64,000 nt of DNA from Gp6-AA40 sp963741135 (GTDB taxonomy: Bacteria; Acidobacteriota; Vicinamibacteria; Vicinamibacterales; UBA2999). Positions 23,261-30,939 of this stretch are shown piece after piece (within the stretch, counting starts at the first letter, position 1; each line of letters opens with the position of its first letter). The stretch is from the NCBI GenBank assembly GCA_963741135.1, contig CAVUHC010000003.1, forward strand, positions 391,735-455,734, in the 5' to 3' direction. Under the pieces are notes generated by a model. That model saw nothing but the letters and a program-made list of their open reading frames with translations, did not search any database and was not told the DNA's origin. A program made the translations under genes and the position numbers.

Positions 23261-23710
23261 ATGATTGGTCCGCTGATTACCGGGTTCGTGACGACGTTCC
23301 GCCACATGTTCAAGCCGAAGGTGACGGTGAACTATCCGTACCAGAAGGTGCCGATGTTCCCGAAATACCGCGGTAAACAGGTGCTGATGCGCGACGAGAA
23401 TGGTCTCGAGAAGTGCGTCGCGTGCGGTTTGTGCTCCGTGGCGTGCCCGGCGGATGCGATCTATCTCGAAGCGGCGGAGAACGACGGTACGGTGATGGCG
23501 GGACCACGCTACGCGTCCGTGTATCAGATTCACAAGACGCGCTGCATCTTCTGCGGCTACTGCGAGGAAGCGTGCCCTGTGTCGGCGATCTTCATGGGCA
23601 AGGACTACGAGCTGGCCGTCTACAGCAAGGATGACTTCATCTGGGACAAGGCGGACCTGCTCGTGCCGGCGGCGGTGGACGCGAAAGTGCCGGCGACTGC
23701 CGCGCGCTGA
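23261..23710 (+). CDS. nuoI: NuoI-like 2x[4Fe-4S] ferredoxin subunit (NADH-quinone oxidoreductase chain I)
   Basis: A 149-residue protein with two cluster motifs, CVACGLCSVACP and CIFCGYCEEACP, and the NuoI-type N-terminal part (FRHMFKPKVTVNYPYQKVPMFPKYRGK). In complex I this subunit passes electrons through clusters N6a and N6b. No other nuo genes are nearby, so this is either a displaced subunit or a ferredoxin serving another membrane complex. It is followed after three bases by a phosphoesterase gene. Confidence 0.85.
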   Translation: MIGPLITGFVTTFRHMFKPKVTVNYPYQKVPMFPKYRGKQVLMRDENGLEKCVACGLCSVACPADAIYLEAAENDGTVMAGPRYASVYQIHKTRCIFCGYCEEACPVSAIFMGKDYELAVYSKDDFIWDKADLLVPAAVDAKVPATAAR

Positions 23711-23713
23711 CGA

Positions 23714-24391
23714 ATGCTGGTCGGCGCCCTCGCCGATATCCACGGAAACTTCGACGCGATGCGCCGCGCCATGGAGCGGCATCCTGACGTGCCGTTCTGG
23801 TTGTGCGTTGGTGACGTGGCCAGCCGCAGCGGCGCGTATCCCGAACCGCCCGCGCCCGTTTACTGGATCAAGGGCAACAACGAGAACTTCGACCGCATCG
23901 CGGAATGGAAGGCGGGGCGCGATCAGGTGCCGAACCTGCACTACATCCCGAACGGCACCGCGCGGAAGGTCGGAGTGCTGAACGTCGCGGGCCTGGGCGG
24001 GACGTTTGCGCCCACGTGGTTCGAGACGTCCGCCGCGAGCCTGCCGCATCGGCCGAGCGACGACAAGCGGCGGCATTTCGTGCGGGAAGAGGTCGAGGCG
24101 TGCAAGCGGCTGAGCGGCGTCGACATCCTGATGACCCACGAGGCTGCGCGGCCGTTCATCATCGTCGACGAGCCGGGCGAAGGAGCGAAGGCGCGGCGGC
24201 GCGACGCGGGCAAGCCGGCGATCAACGACGTGCTGGCGACAATGAAGCCGCGGCTGCACTTGTGCGGGCATCATCATCGGTTCGTCGAGACCGTGCGCGA
24301 AGGCGTTCCGTCGGTCTGCATCGATCGCATCAACCGGTCGTACCTGTTGATCGACGCCGACACGTTGGAATACACGAAGATCGACCAATAA
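23714..24391 (+). CDS. Calcineurin-type metallophosphoesterase
   Basis: A 225-residue phosphoesterase. The metal-ligand motifs appear in the normal order: DIHGN (residues 8-12), GDVAS, GNNEN, MTHEAA and GHHHR near residue 195. It has no signal peptide. The small size and the GNNEN variant resemble the YfcE/Icc-like group, which acts on small phosphodiesters or nucleotides. It is the middle gene of a tight forward run (nuoI, this gene, methyltransferase fusion), but no common role is apparent. Confidence 0.82.
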   Translation: MLVGALADIHGNFDAMRRAMERHPDVPFWLCVGDVASRSGAYPEPPAPVYWIKGNNENFDRIAEWKAGRDQVPNLHYIPNGTARKVGVLNVAGLGGTFAPTWFETSAASLPHRPSDDKRRHFVREEVEACKRLSGVDILMTHEAARPFIIVDEPGEGAKARRRDAGKPAINDVLATMKPRLHLCGHHHRFVETVREGVPSVCIDRINRSYLLIDADTLEYTKIDQ

Positions 24392-26269
24392 ATGCAACCA
24401 TTTCTGGAGGCGCTCGATGAACGCGTGCTCGTCTGCGACGGCGCGATGGGGACGATGCTGTACGCCAAGGGTGTGTTCATCAACCGCTGCTTCGATTCGC
24501 TCAACCTGATGTCGGCCGATACGGTCGCGGAGATCCACCAGGATTACGCGCGGGCCGGCGCCGACGTGCTCGAAACCAATACCTTTGGCGCGAATCGCAT
24601 CAAGCTGCGAGGCTTTGGCCTCGGTGACCGTGTACGCGAGATCAACGTCGAGGGCGTCCGCATCGCGCGCAAGGCGTCCCGCGAGCAGGCGTACGTCGCC
24701 GGCGCGATCGGCCCTCTGGGCGTGCGCATCGAACCATGGGGAAAGATGGGGACCGACGAAGCGCAGTCGTACTTCCGCGAGCAGGCGGAGGCGTTGATCG
24801 AAGGCGGCGTGGACCTGTTCATCCTCGAAACCTTCCGCGACCTGAATGAATGCGGGGCCGCAATCGCCGCTGTTCGAAGCGTGAGCTCGCTGCCGATCGT
24901 CGCGCAAATGACCATAGAAGACGACGGGAACACCCTGGATGGCACGCCGCCGGAGCAATTTGCGCCACAACTGGAGAAGTACGGTGCCGACGTCATTGGG
25001 GTCAACTGCAGTATCGGACCCGCGCACATGCTCGAGACCGTCGAGCGGATTGCGTCGATCACCCGCGCGCGGCTCTCCGCTCAACCGAACGCAGGGCGGC
25101 CGCGTGACATCGAGGGCCGCAACATCTATCTCTCATCGCCCGAGTACATGGCCTCGTACGCGCGGCGCTTCGTGCTTCAGGGCGTGCGGCTGGTGGGCGG
25201 ATGCTGCGGTACCACGCCGGAACACATCCGGCAAATGAAGGTAGCCATCAAACAGGCAACCGCCGCCGGGTCCGCCCGGATCCCCGCCGGGTCTGATAGG
25301 ACCAGGCCTACCGCGGATGCGAGTACGTCCATTGGCGTAGGGCGGGTCCTTTCGGACCCGCCGGTCGCGGTTGTCCCTCGGGCGGAGAAGTCGCAGCTCG
25401 GCGCGGCGCTTGCCGCCGGGCGCTTTGCGACGGTTATCCAGCTGCTGCCGCCGAAAGGACACGTCGGTGACGACCTCATCGACCAGGCCCGCGCGCTCAA
25501 GATCCGGGGCATCGATGTGATCAGCATCCCCGATGGCCCGCGCGGCCCGCGCATGAGCGCGCTGTCGCTCGCGGTCCTGGTGGAGCAACGCGCCGGCATC
25601 GAGACCGTGCTGCAGTACTCGTGTCGCGACCGCAACCTCCTCGGCATGCAATCGGACCTGCTCGGCGCGCACGCGATGGGCGTGCGCAATCTGGTGGTCG
25701 TCACCGGGCGCGCGCGCATGGTCGGCGACTATCCGGACGCGACGGGGGTGTTCGACGTCGACTCCGTCGGTCTCACCAACGTCGTCTCGCGTCTCAATCG
25801 CGGTCTGGATATCGGCGGCCAGCCGATCGGCGCACCGACAGGCTTTCATGTCGGCGTGATGATCAACCCTGGCGCCGAGAATCTCGATTCGGAAGTCCGC
25901 CGCTTCGAATACAAGGTCGAAGCCGGCGCCGAGTTCGTGATTACGCGGCCCGTGTTCGACCCGGCGACGTTCGAGCGCCTGCACAAGCGAATTGCGCCGG
26001 CTGGGATTCCCATCCTCGCGGGCCTCTGGCCGTTCGAAAGCGTGTTGAATGCGGAGTTCATGGCCAACGAGGTGCCCGGAGTGCTCGTGCCCGAGGCTGT
26101 GCTCGAACGGATGCGAACTGCAGAGGAGGACGCCGCCGCGACGGTTCAGGGAATTGCAATCGCACGAGAGACATTGCTGGCGATCCGAGGGATGGTGCAG
26201 GGCGTGCATGTCTCGGCACCCGGCGGGCGAATTGATGTCGCGCTCGCGGTGTTGGAGGGCGTCGTGTAA
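24392..26269 (+). CDS. Bifunctional homocysteine S-methyltransferase / 5,10-methylenetetrahydrofolate reductase
   Basis: A 625-residue fusion. Residues 1-290 are the homocysteine methyltransferase barrel (LVCDGAMGTMLY, VNCSIGP near 210 and GGCCGTTPEHIR near 270, the three zinc cysteines). Residues about 335-625 are the MetF barrel (FATVIQLLPPKGH, ITRPVFDPATFERL). It makes methionine from homocysteine and supplies 5-methyl-THF. There is no cobalamin module. The linker (about 290-332) is Gly/Ser/Arg-rich and encoded by palindromic repeats. It abuts the phosphoesterase gene. Confidence 0.92.
   Translation: MQPFLEALDERVLVCDGAMGTMLYAKGVFINRCFDSLNLMSADTVAEIHQDYARAGADVLETNTFGANRIKLRGFGLGDRVREINVEGVRIARKASREQAYVAGAIGPLGVRIEPWGKMGTDEAQSYFREQAEALIEGGVDLFILETFRDLNECGAAIAAVRSVSSLPIVAQMTIEDDGNTLDGTPPEQFAPQLEKYGADVIGVNCSIGPAHMLETVERIASITRARLSAQPNAGRPRDIEGRNIYLSSPEYMASYARRFVLQGVRLVGGCCGTTPEHIRQMKVAIKQATAAGSARIPAGSDRTRPTADASTSIGVGRVLSDPPVAVVPRAEKSQLGAALAAGRFATVIQLLPPKGHVGDDLIDQARALKIRGIDVISIPDGPRGPRMSALSLAVLVEQRAGIETVLQYSCRDRNLLGMQSDLLGAHAMGVRNLVVVTGRARMVGDYPDATGVFDVDSVGLTNVVSRLNRGLDIGGQPIGAPTGFHVGVMINPGAENLDSEVRRFEYKVEAGAEFVITRPVFDPATFERLHKRIAPAGIPILAGLWPFESVLNAEFMANEVPGVLVPEAVLERMRTAEEDAAATVQGIAIARETLLAIRGMVQGVHVSAPGGRIDVALAVLEGVV
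25264..25362. repeat. Palindromic repeats within the interdomain linker
   Basis: A perfect 9-bp hairpin GGCGGGTCC-tttc-GGACCCGCC (25341-25362) preceded by GTA, plus upstream CCGCCGGGTCC and CCGCCGGGTCT units (25264-25292). The core resembles the GTAGGGCGGGG hairpin at 13789-13813. It encodes part of the linker between the two enzyme domains. Confidence 0.8.
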
Positions 26270-26300
26270 TTCGGGGCTTGTTCGCTACGGCTGAGAACGC

Positions 26301-26306
26301 TATAGT
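26301..26306 (+). promoter_or_regulatory. -10 box TATAGT
   Basis: TATAGT with a weak -35 TTGTTC (26279-26284) at 16-base spacing, 85 bases before the methyltransferase start. Confidence 0.4.
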
Positions 26307-26390
26307 CCCGGTCAGTCCGCTTTGCTGCCGGTGGGCGCTCAGCACGAAGCGTCCGAGTCGGACAGCTGCCCCATCCCGGAGGCCTTCAGA

Positions 26391-27074
26391 ATGCTGTTCG
26401 ACCATGAAAACGATGATTTCGGATCCGACGTTGCGACTCGCGCGCTGTCGGTGACCGCTGTCGAGACCGATTTCGTCGCGCGCGTGTACCAGAAGCAAGC
26501 GAGTTGGTACGACCTGTGGTTCGGTCCGACCCTGCACCACGGCCGGCTGGTCGCGATCGAACGCATGGGCATTGCACCGGACGATCGCATTCTCGAGGTC
26601 GGCGTCGGCACCGGCATCAACACGTCGCTCTATCCGCGGAACTGTCACGTCACCGGCATCGACCTCTCGTCGCAGATGCTCGAGAAGGCGCGCGACCGCG
26701 TGCAGCAGAAGAGGCTGCGCAACATCCGCCTGCTCGAGATGGATGCGTCGCACCTGATGTTCGCGGACGACTCGTTCGATATCGTCTACGCGCCGTACCT
26801 GATCAGCGTCGTCCCGGATCCCGTGCAGGTCGTGAAGGAAATGCGCCGCGTCTGCCGGCCGGGCGGGAAGATCATCGTCCTGAATCATTTCCGCAGCGCG
26901 AATCCGATCCTCTCGCGCATCGAGCGGGCAATGTCGCCGTTCACCGTCCACGTCGGTTTCAAGTCGGACCTGGATCTCCCGGGCTTCCTCGCCCAGGCCG
27001 ATCTTCAGCCCATCTCGATTGAGAAGGTGAACTTCCCGAGAATCTGGTCGCTGGTGACGTGCAAGAAGGACTAA
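26391..27074 (+). CDS. Class I SAM-dependent methyltransferase, PmtA/UbiE-like
   Basis: A 227-residue methyltransferase. The SAM site reads ILEVGVGTGINTSLYP (motif I), VTGIDLSSQMLEKAR, FDIVYAPYLISVVPDP and RRVCRPGGKIIVLNHF. The spacing and the HFRS segment resemble bacterial phosphatidylethanolamine N-methyltransferases of the PmtA type, with UbiE-like quinone methylases as the alternative. ATG 26391 has a ribosome site (GGAGG, 26378-26382) and is preferred to TTG 26322. It stands alone after the methionine gene, which fits a SAM-consuming role only loosely. Confidence 0.78.
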   Translation: MLFDHENDDFGSDVATRALSVTAVETDFVARVYQKQASWYDLWFGPTLHHGRLVAIERMGIAPDDRILEVGVGTGINTSLYPRNCHVTGIDLSSQMLEKARDRVQQKRLRNIRLLEMDASHLMFADDSFDIVYAPYLISVVPDPVQVVKEMRRVCRPGGKIIVLNHFRSANPILSRIERAMSPFTVHVGFKSDLDLPGFLAQADLQPISIEKVNFPRIWSLVTCKKD

Positions 27075-27086
27075 CGTTAGAGACGC

Positions 27087-27371
27087 CAGTTCACTCTTCT
27101 CAGTTCTCATTTTCTCGGTTCGTCTTCAGGTTCGGTTCTCCGTTCGCGCGCGCCGGGCGCGCGTCTGACCCCAGCGCGACCTCACGTCAGCCCTTCCAAG
27201 GCCAATGATTAATATCTTTTTCCGAAGTCAGGGATGTGTTGCCGCGTGATGATTCGTGCGCAAAAGCGGCGGCCTCCAGGACGCCGCGAACATCGAACAT
27301 CGAACCGTGAATCTGAACAGCGAACCGAACGTGAACACGAACTGAGAAGCGAGAACTCAGAAGAGTGAACT
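27087..27371. repeat. Long inverted repeat element, GTTC-rich family (copy 1)
   Basis: The whole 336-base spacer before 27411 is this element. The left part has AGTTCACTCTTCTCAGTTCT and CTCGGTTCGTCTTCAGGTTC (27113-27138); the right part (27301-27371) holds the complements, ending GAGAACTCAGAAGAGTGAAC. The centre has GC-rich runs including AAAAGCGGCGGCC. Segments 27113-27138 and 27322-27371 are closely repeated at 30754-30779 (25 of 26) and 30873-30922 (45 of 50). Confidence 0.9.
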
Positions 27372-27398
27372 CGTCGCGTCGCCGCCCCACGCGTACGC

Positions 27399-27404
27399 TA
27401 TCCT
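27399..27404 (+). promoter_or_regulatory. -10-like box TATCCT just before the start codon
   Basis: TATCCT ends six bases before ATG 27411, the same geometry as at 23249 and 37622. No ribosome site is seen. Confidence 0.35.
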
Positions 27405-27410
27405 CTCGCC

Positions 27411-28301
27411 ATGAAAAAACGAGGTGCCTTTGCGTGCATCCTGGTGGCGTTGTCGGTGGCGACGCTCACGGCGACACCGGCATGGGCACAAGTCGATTTC
27501 TCCGGCGAATGGGGGCCGCGGTTCTGGGAGGATCAGCCCGAGCGCGTCCCCGGTCCAGAGCTCGGCAACTACCTCGGCGTTCCGATCAACGACGCAGCGC
27601 GCATGCGCGGCGATACGTGGGATGCCGCGATTCAGACGCTGCCTGAATGGCAGTGCCGGCCGCACATGGCGGATTACATCTGGCGCGGCCCCTCCAACCT
27701 GCGCATTTCGAAGGAAGTCGATCCCGTCTCGCGCACGATTACCGCGTTTCATGCGGAGTGGCTGCGGTCCGTCGATCGCGTCATCTATCTGGATGGCCGG
27801 CTGCATCCGCCCGAGGGGGCCATGCACACGTGGGCCGGCTTCTCGACGGCGAAGTGGGACGGTGATGTGCTGACGGTGACGACGACACATCTCAAGGAAG
27901 GCTACCTGCGTCGCAATGGCCTTCCGCGAAGCGACAAGGCCACCCTTGTCGAGCACTGGACGAGACATGGCGACTTTCTCACCGTGACGGCAATCGTCTA
28001 TGACCCGGTGTACCTGGCGGAGCCGTTCATTCGCACCACCGACTACGAGCTGGATCTGCATCAGCAGATTCCGCCGTACCCATGCGGCGTTGTGCAGGAA
28101 GTGGACCGTCCCCGAGGTGTCGTCCCACATCTCCTGCCTGGAACCAATCCGTATTTGCAGGAGTTCAGCATGGACTTCGGGATTCCGTTCGAAGCCACGC
28201 GCGGCGGACCGGAGACCATGTATCCCGAGTATCGCGAGAAGCTGAAGAGCGCGCCGCTGCCGAAGCCGGCGCCCAGTCAAGGAGCCGGCAATGCGCGATA
28301 G
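27411..28301 (+). CDS. Secreted protein of unknown function, acidobacterial type
   Basis: A 296-residue protein with a signal peptide (MKKRGAFACILVALSVATLT, cleavage after TPAWA). The mature start VDFSGEWGPRF resembles the [DE]xxGxW opening seen in the protein at 29457, and both share a core KEGYLRRNGLP / KPGYLQRNGVP with a following TEYFSR/VEHWTR pattern, so the two are distant paralogs. It has a mostly beta composition, with two cysteines. The stop overlaps the next gene. First gene of a four-gene secreted block; no function can be assigned. Confidence 0.65.
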   Translation: MKKRGAFACILVALSVATLTATPAWAQVDFSGEWGPRFWEDQPERVPGPELGNYLGVPINDAARMRGDTWDAAIQTLPEWQCRPHMADYIWRGPSNLRISKEVDPVSRTITAFHAEWLRSVDRVIYLDGRLHPPEGAMHTWAGFSTAKWDGDVLTVTTTHLKEGYLRRNGLPRSDKATLVEHWTRHGDFLTVTAIVYDPVYLAEPFIRTTDYELDLHQQIPPYPCGVVQEVDRPRGVVPHLLPGTNPYLQEFSMDFGIPFEATRGGPETMYPEYREKLKSAPLPKPAPSQGAGNAR

Positions 28302-29460
28302 GTGGAGTGCGCTCGCGCTCGCCGCGATGCTTGCCGCTGGCGTCGCCGTTTCAGCGCAGACCTTGAATGGCGGTTCGGCTGGCGTCGGGACGATCCCGGG
28401 TCTCAATCCGAATTCGCCGATCAAAGTGTTGCCGGTACGCGGGAACATCTACGTGCTGATGGGCGCCGGCGCCAACGTCACGCTGTCGGTGGGCCTGGAT
28501 GGCGTCCTGATGGTTGATTCCGGATCGGATGACATGAGCGATCAGCTGCTGGCCGCGGTTCGGGTGGTGCAGCAATGGGTCGAAGCGAAGGCGGCCGCGG
28601 CGGCGCCGCCGGTGCTGTTTGGCGCAGAAACCCGCAACTCGGTTACCGAAGCGCGCCGCGCCGATGTGCCCCCCAAGCCGATCCGATACATCGTGGCCAC
28701 GAGCGTCGCACCCGATCACATCGGGGGAAACGCGCGGATTGCGACCACCGGGCAAACATTTACTGGTGGCAACGTCGCGGGGCAACTCAGTGATGTGGGC
28801 GAGGGTGCAGCGATTCTGGCGCACGAGAACGTGCAGAAGCGAATGGCGACCCCGCCCGCCGGACAGCCGCCGTTCCCCACGCGCAGCATGCCGACGGACA
28901 CGTACTACGGCGATTCGAGGAAGCTGAGCACGTTTTTCAACGGCGAGGGCGTGATGCTCCTGCATCAGCCGTCAGCGTTTACCGACGGCGATTCGATGGT
29001 CTACTTCCGCGGTTCCGATGTGATCGCCGCGGGCGAAGTGTTCCGCACCACGACGTATCCGGTAATCGACACCGCGAAGGGTGGCACGATCAACGGCCTC
29101 GTCGAAGGACTGAATCACATCCTGGATATGTCGGTCCCGGAGTTTCGCTCGGAGGGCGGCACGCTCGTGATCCCTGCTTACGGGCGGATCAGCGACATCG
29201 CCGACGTCGCGTACTACCGCGACATGACGACGGTGCTGCGTGACCGTATTCAGGACATGGTCAAGAAGGGGATGACGCTCGAGCAGGTCAAGGCGGCCAA
29301 GCCGACGGCGGATTACGACGGCCGGTATGGAACGACCAGCGGTCCCTGGACCACGAATATGTTTGTCGAAGCGATTTACAGGACGCTGCCGCGCGACACG
29401 ACCGCACGTCCCTCCGCGCCGGCGACCAGTTCCGGCCGCAAGCAGGGGGCCACGCGGTGA
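28291..29460 (+). CDS. MBL-fold secreted protein with degenerate metal site
   Basis: A 389-residue protein with a signal peptide (about 1-22, ending VAVSAQ). The fold is metallo-beta-lactamase-like: VLMVDSGSDDM, then IRYIVATSVAPDHIGGNARI and DSMVYFRGSDVIAAGE. In active members the middle motif is THxHxDHxGG; here only the Asp-His of the second metal remain and the first two His are Ser and Ala. The usual AHTDGD is AFTDGD. Hydrolase activity with two metals is therefore unlikely. It overlaps genes on both sides, so it is firmly inside the operon. Confidence 0.75.
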   Translation: MRDRWSALALAAMLAAGVAVSAQTLNGGSAGVGTIPGLNPNSPIKVLPVRGNIYVLMGAGANVTLSVGLDGVLMVDSGSDDMSDQLLAAVRVVQQWVEAKAAAAAPPVLFGAETRNSVTEARRADVPPKPIRYIVATSVAPDHIGGNARIATTGQTFTGGNVAGQLSDVGEGAAILAHENVQKRMATPPAGQPPFPTRSMPTDTYYGDSRKLSTFFNGEGVMLLHQPSAFTDGDSMVYFRGSDVIAAGEVFRTTTYPVIDTAKGGTINGLVEGLNHILDMSVPEFRSEGGTLVIPAYGRISDIADVAYYRDMTTVLRDRIQDMVKKGMTLEQVKAAKPTADYDGRYGTTSGPWTTNMFVEAIYRTLPRDTTARPSAPATSSGRKQGATR

Positions 29461-30221
29461 GAGTGCGAGGGGCCGCGCTTGCCGCCATCCCGCTCCTTTT
29501 TTCGACGACATTGTTCGCGCAGGGCGGCGGGCGGGGAGCCGCCCCTTTATCCGGTCAGGCGGGTGCGGGCGAGGACCTGACCGGCTACTGGGTCTCGCTC
29601 GTGACCGAAGACTGGCGCTGGCGGATGATGACGCCGCGCAAAGGAGACTATCCGAGCATTCCGCTGAACGCTGAAGGGCGGCGAGTGGCCGATGCGTGGG
29701 ATCCCGCCAGGGAGTCGGCGGACGACAAGTGCAAGGCGTACGGGGCTGGCAACATCATGCGCGTGCCGACGCGCCTGCACATCACCTGGGAAGACGAGAA
29801 CACATTGAAGGTCGACACCGATGCCGGCCAACAGACAAGGCGGTTCAACTTCGCCCGCGCGGCCACGCTGGTGACGACTGCCGCGGCTACCGAGTCGACT
29901 CTTCAGGGTGTATCAGTCGCAAACTGGGAATATGCCGGCGGTCGCGGTCCGCGTGCGGGTGGTCCCGTGCCCGCCAGTCAGCTGAAGGTCGTCACGACGC
30001 GGATCAAACCTGGGTACCTGCAGCGCAACGGCGTGCCGTATGGCGGCAACGCCGTTGTGACCGAATACTTCAGCCGCGTGGCGGAGCGCGATGCCGGCGC
30101 CTACCTGATCGTCACCACAATCGTCGAAGACCCGCAGTATCTGAATTCGCGTTTCGCTCGCAGCTCGCACTTCAAGCGCGAGGCTGACGGTTCGAAATGG
30201 AAGCCAGCGCCGTGCGAGTAG
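29457..30221 (+). CDS. Secreted protein of unknown function, paralog of the first gene in the block
   Basis: A 254-residue protein with an N-terminal signal (MRVRGAALAAIPLLFSTTLF, cleavage near FAQ). The mature part starts with Gly-rich sequence, then DLTGYWVSLVTEDWRWRM. The segment KPGYLQRNGVPYGGNAVVTEYFSR parallels KEGYLRRNGLPRSDKATLVEHWTR in the protein at 27411. GTG 29457 overlaps the previous stop (GTGA). Proteins like this occur in secreted acidobacterial and proteobacterial clusters, but I know no defined function. Confidence 0.62.
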   Translation: MRVRGAALAAIPLLFSTTLFAQGGGRGAAPLSGQAGAGEDLTGYWVSLVTEDWRWRMMTPRKGDYPSIPLNAEGRRVADAWDPARESADDKCKAYGAGNIMRVPTRLHITWEDENTLKVDTDAGQQTRRFNFARAATLVTTAAATESTLQGVSVANWEYAGGRGPRAGGPVPASQLKVVTTRIKPGYLQRNGVPYGGNAVVTEYFSRVAERDAGAYLIVTTIVEDPQYLNSRFARSSHFKREADGSKWKPAPCE

Positions 30222-30287
30222 CGCTTGTATCTTCCGCACCATGGTCGTAGAGGCCCTTCAAGTCGGCCTGTAGGGAGGACCCCATAC

Positions 30288-30695
30288 ATGAAGCGTTATC
30301 CCGTGGTCTTGTTGGTTGCGGCGGCTGCGGTGGTTGGCGGTGCGGCCACACAGGCGTACGCCCATCACTCCTTCGCGGCTACGTATCGTGAGAGTCAGAC
30401 CGTGACGATCGAGGGCGAGCTGGTGCAGTTGGATTTCCGGAATCCCCACTCTTTCGTGCACGTCATGGTGAAGGAGAAGGACGGGTCGATGGTGCGGTAC
30501 GGAGTGGAGTGGGGAGGGGTCGGTCAGCTTGGTCAGCAGGGTGTGACCAGAGACACGCTCAAGATCGGCGACCACGTGATCATCACCGGCGCGCCTGGCC
30601 GCAATGCTGCGGACCACCGCGTGCGGATGGTCACCCTGCGTCGCCCGTCTGATGGGTTCACGTGGGGACAGGCTCCGGGGCAAGTGGTTGACTAA
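30288..30695 (+). CDS. DUF6152-like secreted protein
   Basis: A 135-residue protein with a signal peptide ending TQAYA. The mature part begins HHSFAATYRESQTVTIEGEL and continues FRNPHSFVHVMV, which matches the DUF6152 pattern (HHSF..., NPH...), a small OB-like secreted family. ATG 30288 has a good ribosome site, GGGAGG (30273-30278). It lies 66 bases after the previous gene and closes the four-gene block. Function unknown. Confidence 0.75.
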   Translation: MKRYPVVLLVAAAAVVGGAATQAYAHHSFAATYRESQTVTIEGELVQLDFRNPHSFVHVMVKEKDGSMVRYGVEWGGVGQLGQQGVTRDTLKIGDHVIITGAPGRNAADHRVRMVTLRRPSDGFTWGQAPGQVVD

Positions 30696-30704
30696 GCTGA
30701 GACT

Positions 30705-30922
30705 AGTCGTTCACGCAACCGTGAACCATCGTTCACCCTTCGGGGTTCTCTCTTCTCGGTTCGTGTTCAGGTTCGGTTCGGTGTTCCTGGTGTCACGTTC
30801 GCCGTTCGGCGTCAGCTCCCGTACGCAAAGCGGCGGCCGTTTGGCGGCCGCCGCTTTCGAACAGTGCACTATGAACCGAACTTGAACACGAACCGAGAAC
30901 CGTGAACTCAGAAGAGTGAACC
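30705..30922. repeat. Long inverted repeat element, GTTC-rich family (copy 2)
   Basis: The left arm (CTCGGTTCGTGTTCAGGTTC, 30754-30779) pairs with the right arm (GAACTTGAACACGAACCGAG, 30878-30897). Between them sits a perfect 13-bp GC hairpin, AAAGCGGCGGCCG-tttgg-CGGCCGCCGCTTT (30827-30857). Closely related to the element at 27087-27371, in the same orientation. Together they bracket the secreted block. Confidence 0.92.
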
Positions 30923-30939
30923 GCTGTTCTCAGTCCGGT

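Noticed and set aside
22244..25084. A 946-residue open frame on the reverse strand
   Set aside because: It runs antisense through lytS spacer, nuoI, the phosphoesterase and the methyltransferase, all with clear family motifs. Long antisense frames are expected at this GC content.
27187..27390. A 67-residue reverse frame in the spacer
   Set aside because: It is translated repeat sequence with no ribosome site.
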